Shown here: positions 57,001 through 64,000 of the stretch, piece after piece
How the letters are laid out: every line of letters begins with the position of its first letter
How positions within the stretch are numbered: the first letter of the stretch is position 1
Source: Aspergillus flavus
Lineage: Eukaryota; Ascomycota; Eurotiomycetes; Eurotiales; Aspergillaceae
DNA: 64,000 nt
Direction of reading: 5' to 3'
Assembly: GCF_009017415.1 (NCBI RefSeq)
Contig: NC_092403.1
Coordinates: 2,480,001-2,544,000 of the forward strand
Position numbers and translations under genes: made by a program
Notes under the pieces: model-generated
Told to the model about the DNA's origin: nothing
What the model saw: the letters and a program-made list of their open reading frames with translations, nothing else
The model's database searches: none

Positions 57001-58142
57001 ATGGGGATTCGAAGCAGCCTCACCAGTATGAACTCCCATGTTATCCAGCCGTGCGGGGCTCAACTGACAATTCGCGTTTATAGGATTTGTCCCTTTCATC
57101 GCGTACCACCATATTCTGATGGGTGTCTGTACGGTTGCAATTATCCTCTTATGTAAGAGTTTCTCAATCCTATACTAGATCTTTATTTTTTTCGGACCAT
57201 AAACTTCCTCACATTTCTCCTACGCGATGGCTGATCAACCCACCAGCTGTCCTCCTCGCGGGATGCACATCCTCCAACGGCATGAATAATATCTATCTAG
57301 TCTCCCTCAAGTATAGAAATGCTAGTACATCGACCCCTAGCGACCCCTCACTCATTAATCCCAGCATTGCTGAAAAGGTCTACAATTTATCGCAACCACG
57401 CAATACTACGATTCAAGAAGTGCGGGCTGGGTACATGGGTCTCTGCTTGACTCGGAGTGACGGCGCGCAATTCTGTTCTAGTAATGCGGCAGCTTTGGCT
57501 AGTATGGTCAAGGATCAGGGATTGCAGGGTAGTAATGATACTGCCGATCCACTGAATTTGATTTGGATTGCGAAGAATTTCAAGGAGACGATTGTGTTTG
57601 ACGGGTTGATGTGAGTTTCCCGATATTACTTCATTTTCCCCTTCTCTTTTTCTCCCTTCTCTTCGACTTCTTCAATATTATTCTGTCACCATGCCCATGT
57701 AAAGATGCTTTGTAACCCTTAATCGTATGTTACCAAACAAGCAGATAGCCTAACAAGGAATACCAGATTCATCGCCGTCGCCGTGGCATTCATTTGTTTC
57801 CTCGCATTAGCCACATTCCCAGGCTGGCACGAGGAAGTCGACGAGGACGGCTCCGAGCGCGAAGTCAAGCCCTTCCCCTCACGGCGAGTCTCGCAGGCTG
57901 CACTAGGTATGAGTACATTGGGATTCATATTCGCCTTGATCTCAATCCTCTGGCAGCACATCAACAGCAGTGCTGCAGGAACCATGTCGGAGAGTCTTAC
58001 GTATGGGGCCATCGAGAGCCATGTTGGGACGGCGGCAATGGTTCTCGGGTGGGCTGCCGTAGTCTGTCTTGGGGTTGTTGCTCTGGCATTGCTGGTTATG
58101 ATTATGAGTATTAGTCTTCTCCGTCAATTGACGGAGGAGTAG
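57001..58142 (+). CDS. Fig1-family calcium regulator and membrane-fusion protein
   Basis: Homologue of yeast Fig1, a four-helix membrane protein needed for low-affinity Ca2+ uptake and cell fusion during mating; in filamentous fungi it also affects conidiation and sexual development. Exons are 57001..57025, 57084..57152, 57247..57610 and 57767..58142 (277 aa). Introns are 58, 94, 156 nt (GTATGA, GTAAGA, GTGAGT donors; CTGAC and CTAAC branches). The 25-nt first exon is short, but its phase and ATG context fit. TM1 is RFVPFIAYHHILMG..TVAIILL, then the extracellular loop AGCTSSNGMNNIYLVSL. The claudin-like motif GYMGLC(8)C is present at about residues 94-108. TM2-TM4 are in the last exon. Every phase closes exactly, so the model is strong and the gene looks intact, unlike several neighbours. 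Confidence 0.88.
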
Positions 58143-58258
58143 TTTCATGTCCATTTTTGTTCATTGGGGTAGGGGTTTTGGTCTTTGATTGAAGAGGCTC
58201 TAGGTCAAAAGGGCAATATATTATCAAATATATACTAGTTGCTGAAGGATCGTAGATT

Positions 58259-61065
58259 CTAGATACGCAAATCCTGTACAACAGGCTCTGCAGAGACGGA
58301 TGTGCCCTCCGAAGAGCTAATTGTAGTCCCCCGCGATATGTTTAAAGCCCTAGAGTACAAAAGCTGCATGACTAGAAACCCGACACCAGTGACCAAAATC
58401 ACCACAATAGCCGCAGTCAAGCCGGCTTTAATACCTGAAGCCAATGGACGCGTCCATATCAATGCAAGCGGGATTGCAACGAAGGCCATGATTCCAAGAG
58501 CCCAGATAAGTATCAAGCGGGTTGTTGGCGGAATACGCTCAAACAAACGCAGGATGACCCTGGGGAGTGCATAGCGAAAGTCTGGATCGGAATTGCGCCA
58601 ATATGGTATGCCAACCAGTCCTAGGATGGCAAGCATAATCGCAGCGGTAACTGTACCCTGCACGCCCTGGTCCATATTCCGAGTCCAGAGTACGGCTATG
58701 GGTGCAACGGCAACAATACCGGTAATCAGAATGAGACCGACTGGGAATCCGATCACCTGCCATAACTCCGTCCCAGCCTTGCGACTCGTCTTGTTTATCC
58801 ATGACCAGGTTGCCTTCCCGCTCCGGTTGAGTACACTCCCGAACCATCGCAGGAGCAGCAACATTGATAGAGATCTGACCTGCACAGGAATGCTGTGTTG
58901 CTCTGCGTACCGTCTAACATCCTGCTTCACATTCTGCTTCAAACTTGCTAGCCATTGGCTGCGCATTGTCAGTCGCATCAGGTAGGCAAAAGTTGTTACG
59001 GTACTTGCGACAACGAAAAATTTCCACACGGGCGCCGAGTCTTCGAAGGGCTCGATCTGCATGCCAAAAACGGACGTTGAAAACGAGAGTGGGATGAAGA
59101 TGAACGCCAGCTCAGTGAGTCGCGTTACGGCGTGTGCCTCGTCGATGGAACGTCGGCTGTCCAGAAGACCCATGTTGGATGTCAATGAGGAAGATGCACG
59201 TCGGAGCCGGGCAAGCATCTGGTTGATTTGGTCAAAAAGATCTGATACGCTTCGTAAGATATCTGAGCTCTCATCGGATGCTGCTGGAGATGTATTGGCA
59301 GGGTGTGTGATACCAAAGAACGCCAGAAATTCCTTAATAGAGGCAATCAGATCCAACAGCTCTCGCTCGGCTTTAGTTAAGAGTTGACGCCACAATGTTA
59401 ATCGATCCTCCATTTTCGTGTCATCCAGGATATCGACCTCCATGTCGCTCAAGATCTCGTTGAGCACCCGGAGCAGGGTCAAAGTATCCTGGCGAATGAT
59501 CTCGAACAGTGTATCGAGCAGACTGACTGGCGCAGTCTTTTTCTCTACCATATGGTGAATTTCCTGCTGGGTAGACCTAGTCTCGTTGAGCTCATCCTGG
59601 AGAGTCGCCAAGAGATCGCCTGTCACAATAGCCTCCTCCAGATCGATAGTAACGGGTTTCCGTGAAGCCATCTGCTTGACCAAAACCTGGATGGTTCTCT
59701 CGAGATTCACTTTTGTTCTATGTACTTCGGGCCTCTTCCGCCTAAGTAGCCAGTCGAATACCCGACGTCCGGTTCTCTCTCGCCGTGGGTTCACGATCGG
59801 GATCGCCAGGGCCTCGACGCCATCATCACCCTCAATTATCAAAATTGGTCGAGTTCCTGCTCCATCACTATCACTAGCATCACCATAATCGTGATCACTG
59901 TCGGAGTTCACATCGATCTTTGGGATGACCTGCGTCTGATCATGGCTATAACTAATTGCCGGCAGAGGATCAAGCAGTACAATAACTAGACTTTCGCTCA
60001 GTTCCCCAAGTACAGAGCCGACAAGAATGACAATCGCCTACCAATCTCATAATCCCTATTCTTAGCCTTCTTCTTCCAAATTGATGCCCGTTCGACTAAG
60101 CCAAACTCTCTCGTCTCCTTTGCTGTCCGCCGCGGATCAACACGTAGGTCCCACTCGGGACGAAAGATATTTGTCTCTGCTTTGAGACTAAAGATCGAGT
60201 TTCCGGATATATAATCCAACCCATCATGATCCAAATCAAGTAGGTCTTCCCGGTCGCGGCTGGAGAATAGTGGTTGACGACGATACATGGGCCGAACCCA
60301 CTGGATTGACACGTACGACTTATTCAATCCAGCTGTCTTCCATGACCGCGCCGGCGGATCATCATACTGAGCACCGCCGTACCCAGAATTCAACAAATGC
60401 TCTTCGAAGAATTCTGGCGTGACTCCGAAGGCCTCCCCCAAGGCGTGGATAGTACGTTCTGACAGATCTTCGACGATAAACACGCGCCCGCTCAACCCCT
60501 GAGGCGCGTCGCTATAGTTGGATATAAATTCAGGGTCCTCAATCTCTACACTCGAGGCCGTGTTATCGCTGTAGTACTCATAGAGTGTGATTGACGTTCT
60601 CTCCACTCGTGGAACCTTGCGGACATTGCCATTTTTGATGTGGTCGAATACACCCCCTGCGCGGTCCAGAATTTCAGCATAAGTTTGGCGTTTCTTCGGC
60701 GGATTCTCGGTCGCCTGTTCTAGTACTGGAGGTAGTTTTGGTGAGGGCGGCAATGATGGTGGCAATGGAACAGACGAAGGTAGTATGAATGTGTCCTCGT
60801 GTTCAATTAGCTCCAGGGAAGATTTCGCGGCATTTCGACCTCGTTCCCTCTGGTCACTGGCAGTCGCTGACCCATCGCGAGATCCGGGCAGTGGAATCTG
60901 CTGAGGTGTTCTGCCAGACGCGGCTGGATCATTTTGCAGGATATCCTCCAGCGAGTTTCGAGGTCTTGCCTTTAGCTTACGCGTCCTACGTGAAGCGTCC
61001 CCCGCTTCGGCGTGTTGTTGCTTGATCCAGTCCAGAACACGACGGGATGGCTGTTGCTGAGCCAT
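58259..61065 (-). CDS. CorA-like magnesium/divalent-cation transporter family protein, with a one-base frame break
   Basis: Large fungal CorA-like protein (about 935 codons over both parts). The N-terminal part (61065 down to about 60040) is a Ser/Pro-rich cytosolic region followed by a CorA-type domain (GRVFIVEDLSERTIHALGE, ERASIWKKKAKNRDYEIG). The second part runs from about 60037 to 58259: AIVILVGSVLGELSES, VIVLLDPLPA, helical stalk, ITHPANTS, then AFIFIPLSFSTSVFGMQ, where FGMQ stands for the family's GMN signature. An unusual extra set of about four helices follows. The parts are contiguous and in different frames; the switch is at GGTAGGCG (60035-60042), no usable donor lies nearby, and one extra G in the GG run would join them. 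Either a sequence error or a fresh mutation. With the MN-to-MQ change, Mg2+ selectivity is doubtful. Confidence 0.7.
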
Positions 61066-61669
61066 AGGGTTTGACGGGGTTATTGCGTGAAATGATTATT
61101 TTCGTCTCTCCCTGTTTTGAACTTCATCATGTACACCATCGCTGGTTTTCAACTGCTGCTCTCCAGACGAAATGACTCGGTAAGCGCTGACAGTTTGTGC
61201 GCCAAGTGGAGGTGCACGACTAGTGTGATAGGTGAGGCTTAGCTGCAGACTTCAAGTGTTGGATAATGGCCTAGACCGGCTAAACATGGAAAGAAACTTG
61301 CCGATCTGCAGTAGATTTCTTGTTCTTCTTTGCTTTTCGTATCTTTCAATTTATGGATTTTGCTTTTTTTCTTTTTGTTTTCTTTTTTTTTTCGTTTGTA
61401 TTTTCCCTCTTTTCGTTCCTTTGCTTTTTGCTTTACTTTTGCTTAAGGCCTGAGTGCGGCTCTAGAAGCACCTAGCTGACCTGAGCTCACGATTAAACTG
61501 TAATAAGTCCTTTCTCTCAGTTCTATATCTTGGGATCTTGCCGACTCGAGAAAGGACCTCTTATATCTCCAAAGTTTTTAAACCGCTAGCATCCCTTCAA
61601 GAGGCTGCCCGCATTATCAACTGACAAACGCTACTTTCGGAAAAATGACAACTTTTTCAAAAATCGCAC
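61066..61669. other. intergenic; CorA-like gene promoter and T-rich tract
   Basis: No gene. A long pyrimidine/T-rich tract at 61315-61445 (minus-strand A/G-rich) lies 250-380 bp upstream of the CorA-like start; such tracts often occur in fungal promoters. Confidence 0.45.
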
Positions 61670-62468
61670 TTAGCTAGCTCGATTCTTCCCAAAAATAATT
61701 CCATGCATTTTAGTACTCACGCCTGCAGTCCGTAGCATGCTAGTAAAATTTCCCTGTTCTGTTTCTACGACCCCGACAACTCGAAATCAAAATTTAGAGT
61801 ACACCCGAATACCATCTGGCGAGGATATAATAAAGATATCAAGTTCATACTCGTCCACATAATCACAGAGCATCTTCAGGAGCGTAGAACCAACGCCCTG
61901 TCGTTGATGATGTGGAGCCACAGCCATAAACACGATCCCTAGGGCAGACGGGTCAACAAAGCTAGAGAAAGCTTTCGCTTGTTGACGGCTTACTGTATAT
62001 CCCATTGCCTTTCCAGCCTTGCAAGACTCTTTGCCTCTCTTTTCTGAGCATTTTCGAGACATTACGCCATGAGGATACATCCAAGGAGGGGGGAGTCCAG
62101 CTGTTGTGATGTCTCGTTCTTCTCCCCTGCCTTTCTTCGCACTTGATTATCGGGCCCTCTTGGATACATTGCTCTCCATACTTCATCCCCTTTGAAAAGG
62201 GATGCGAGCTGGTAGTCCAACCTATGATTCCAACAGGTTGTCCGTCTGCTCCACATGCTTTATATAGGATTTCGTCTTGTAGATCAAGTGCCTGATAAAT
62301 ACCCTCAGTTACCCATCTTATTTCGTCTTCCCTATACTTCCACTGCTGCTCTGCCGAGTGTGCGAGCATCAAGCGACGCAGTGGGCCATGTAAATGAGCG
62401 GGATATTCGACGTTTCGCACGAGCGCATCCACGTCCTCGATTTCAACAGGCGACAAGGGAAATGCCAT
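61670..62468 (-). pseudogene. broken GNAT acetyltransferase gene
   Basis: Fungal GNAT protein in pieces. The start at 62468 (MAFPLSPVEIEDVDAL) reads to about 62200 (VGIIGWTTSSHPF). The next frame carries KGDEVWRAMYPRGPDNQ to LDSP. At the six-base run 62088-62093 another shift leads to LDVSSWRNVSKMLRKERQ. A third carries the acetyl-CoA site HHQRQGVGSTLLKML (Q/RxxGxG) and SPDGIRVYSKF. There a TGA (61787-61789) interrupts the family ending YSKFGFRVVG; the same frame goes on FRVVGVVETEQGNFTSMLR and stops at 61670. With at least two frame breaks and one stop it cannot make a working enzyme as written. Confidence 0.65.
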
Positions 62469-63437
62469 TTGGTCCTGGTTTGAGAGAAAGAAGCTCTGAC
62501 CTGTCTTGAATGCTTTGCACACAGAAAAAGAAAAAGAATAAGAAGCTGATATACATCTGATTCAGCTGACGACATTATGACAAGGTACGGAAACTTCCTG
62601 GTAGCGAAAAGGGAAATTCGATTGTTTCGACGTGCACTACAGGTTAATTATGTATAGGGAATGTTTCTCACTAGTAGCCTTAAAATAGATATAAAATTTC
62701 TCTTATTTCTGCTTCATGCCTTTTATTACTGTAATAGTGATATTTCAAGCTAATGGATTGAGCTATCGAACAACATATATCTGAACTACCTCATTGCTAT
62801 TATTTTAAACTCTTTATTTCTTTTCTTGAGTAACGTATACAAACCCCTTACCATGATTCCAAGTGGATCGAGATGCCTTTCGAAATCAATCACATCTTTC
62901 ACACCAGGTCTAGGCCCTTTAGAGCGCTGCTGAATGCCATATTCTTCACTCATTATATGTTGACAAGGAGAGTTTCACTTATCCTCAATTTCACGTCTAC
63001 AGCTCGTTTCATAAGCTATCTGTCCAAAGCTCGAAGAATGTCATCCTGTCCCGACAGATTTTCCCATTCCCATACAATTCACCTATCCAGAGGTGCTAGC
63101 ACAATTAAAATTATACAAGGCGTGCACAGCCAAACCAAGCTCTCGACTCTCGACCGTGAATAATAATATTGAGACCATCAATGTGTGGTTATCTAACGGT
63201 GAATTGGACTCAATATTGGAGAGACTTTCGCCAATCTGGCTGCACTGCATGCAAATCTTCCTTTACAGTGATGCAAGCCAGAGCGAACTTTGCTTAACTC
63301 GGAGCCCTTTCAGGTCTTCATATAGTCACAAACAGAAGACTTGCATTTCAACAGGTCGCTTTCTGTTTCTCTTCTTGCATTTAAGTCACATTCTCGTACT
63401 GGGCGATTTGCTGCCATACCCCTTCATACACATCAAA
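62469..63437. other. intergenic; upstream region of the FAD oxidoreductase
   Basis: AT-rich from 62640 to 62850. A frame at 62873-63163 shows no family features. CA/pyrimidine-rich leader just before the ATG at 63438. Confidence 0.45.
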
Positions 63438-64000
63438 ATGGGCTTTACATCTATTATTGCCCGGCTTCTACTTGGGACAGTGGCAATCTTATCCTTCGTG
63501 GGAGCTATTAACGAGCAGGATTTTGCACCTGATGATATCGTCATCCGGGATATATGTATCCTTGGCGGTGGGTCCACAGGCACATATGCAGCAATCAGCT
63601 TGAAGGACAAAGCGAAAAGCGTGGTAGTCGTTGAGCGGCATAAGATCCTAGGAGGTCACACTGAAACGCTCTACCTTGGCAACAACCAGTACATCGACTA
63701 CGGTGTAGAAGGAGTCTTCAACGACGAGCTAAGTCGAAAGTACCTTAAGCGTCTGGCAGTGGACTATAAACCTCTTCTGCCAAGCACCCAGACCACTGAA
63801 TATGTCAACTTCAGAACTGGGAAGAAAGTGCCTCCTCCGTCTGGGATCCCTTCTGTCGTTGAGGCTGCAAAAGTATACCGCGCGGCTATCGAAAAATTCA
63901 GCTATCTAAAGGATGGGCTTTATAACCTGCCTGACCCCGTTCCCGAGGAGCTTCTGCAGCCTTTTGGCGACTTTGTGAAGAAAACCGGTATTGAGGGCTC
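63438..64000 (+). CDS. secreted FAD/NAD(P)-binding oxidoreductase, 5' part (runs off the window)
   Basis: First 187 codons of an amine-oxidase/flavin-oxidoreductase-like protein. The start (ATCAAAATGG) is strong and is followed by an N-terminal signal peptide (about residues 1-23, FTSIIARLLLGTVAILSFVG). The FAD-binding Rossmann loop ICILGGGSTGTYAA is at about 37-50, with VVVVERHKILGGHTETL giving the acidic ribose-binding residue and the GG motif. The reaction cannot be told from this fragment; relatives oxidise amines or other secreted substrates. No break is seen. It is 24 kb from the cluster transporter, so there is no reason to link it to the cluster. Confidence 0.85.
   Translation, partial: MGFTSIIARLLLGTVAILSFVGAINEQDFAPDDIVIRDICILGGGSTGTYAAISLKDKAKSVVVVERHKILGGHTETLYLGNNQYIDYGVEGVFNDELSRKYLKRLAVDYKPLLPSTQTTEYVNFRTGKKVPPPSGIPSVVEAAKVYRAAIEKFSYLKDGLYNLPDPVPEELLQPFGDFVKKTGIEG

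Noticed and set aside
62873..63163. A 96-codon plus-strand gene upstream of the oxidoreductase
   Set aside because: No signature, and composition like the surrounding non-coding sequence.

Overview
The window is chromosomal DNA of a filamentous ascomycete, most likely from the Eurotiales (Aspergillus or Penicillium type). The evidence is short introns of about 46-156 nt with GT..AG ends and CTAAC/CTGAC-like branch points, and fungal-only gene families: HET-domain proteins, LysM effector, Fig1, CFEM-rhodopsin, MARVEL and an iterative PKS-NRPS. No tRNA, rRNA, CRISPR array or intact transposon was recognised.

Left flank (1-12.4 kb): a small MARVEL membrane protein, an unknown short protein, a secreted two-LysM protein, an F-box/ankyrin gene, an ankyrin gene broken by one frameshift, a CipB-like medium-chain reductase, and a large HET-domain protein.

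Core (13.5-39 kb): an uncharacterised secondary-metabolite cluster. A 3880-aa PKS-NRPS (KS-AT-DH-cMT-KR-ACP-C-A-T-R, minus strand, one intron) faces a separate 1352-aa NRPS (half C-A-T-C, plus strand). Each megasynthase is divergently paired with a 2-oxoglutarate/Fe(II) oxygenase, and a full-length ABCC exporter closes the right side. No P450, transcription factor or free thioesterase is present. In the PKS-NRPS the methyltransferase and ketoreductase cofactor loops look degenerate and DH has one substitution, so I infer a short, little-reduced polyketide joined to an amino component. In both A domains the Asp that normally holds the alpha-amino group is replaced (Asn and Thr). The free NRPS would load a second building block and pass it on through its terminal C domain. 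The oxygenases would decorate the product and the ABC protein export it. A GNAT acetyltransferase next to the exporter could give self-protection.

Right flank (40-64 kb): the GNAT gene, a PAQR-type membrane protein with an in-frame stop, a broken unknown gene, a HET protein with a C-terminal array of about 33-residue repeats, a CFEM-rhodopsin gene with an in-frame stop, a PAP2 phosphatase, a Fig1 homologue, a CorA-like transporter with a frame break, a heavily broken GNAT gene, and the start of a secreted FAD oxidoreductase that runs off the window.

Most flanking breaks are single-base length differences at or next to short mononucleotide runs or single-base stop codons. The roughly 20 kb of cluster coding sequence is uninterrupted. 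This suggests either neutral decay of the flanks or local sequence error, and raw reads would separate the two.
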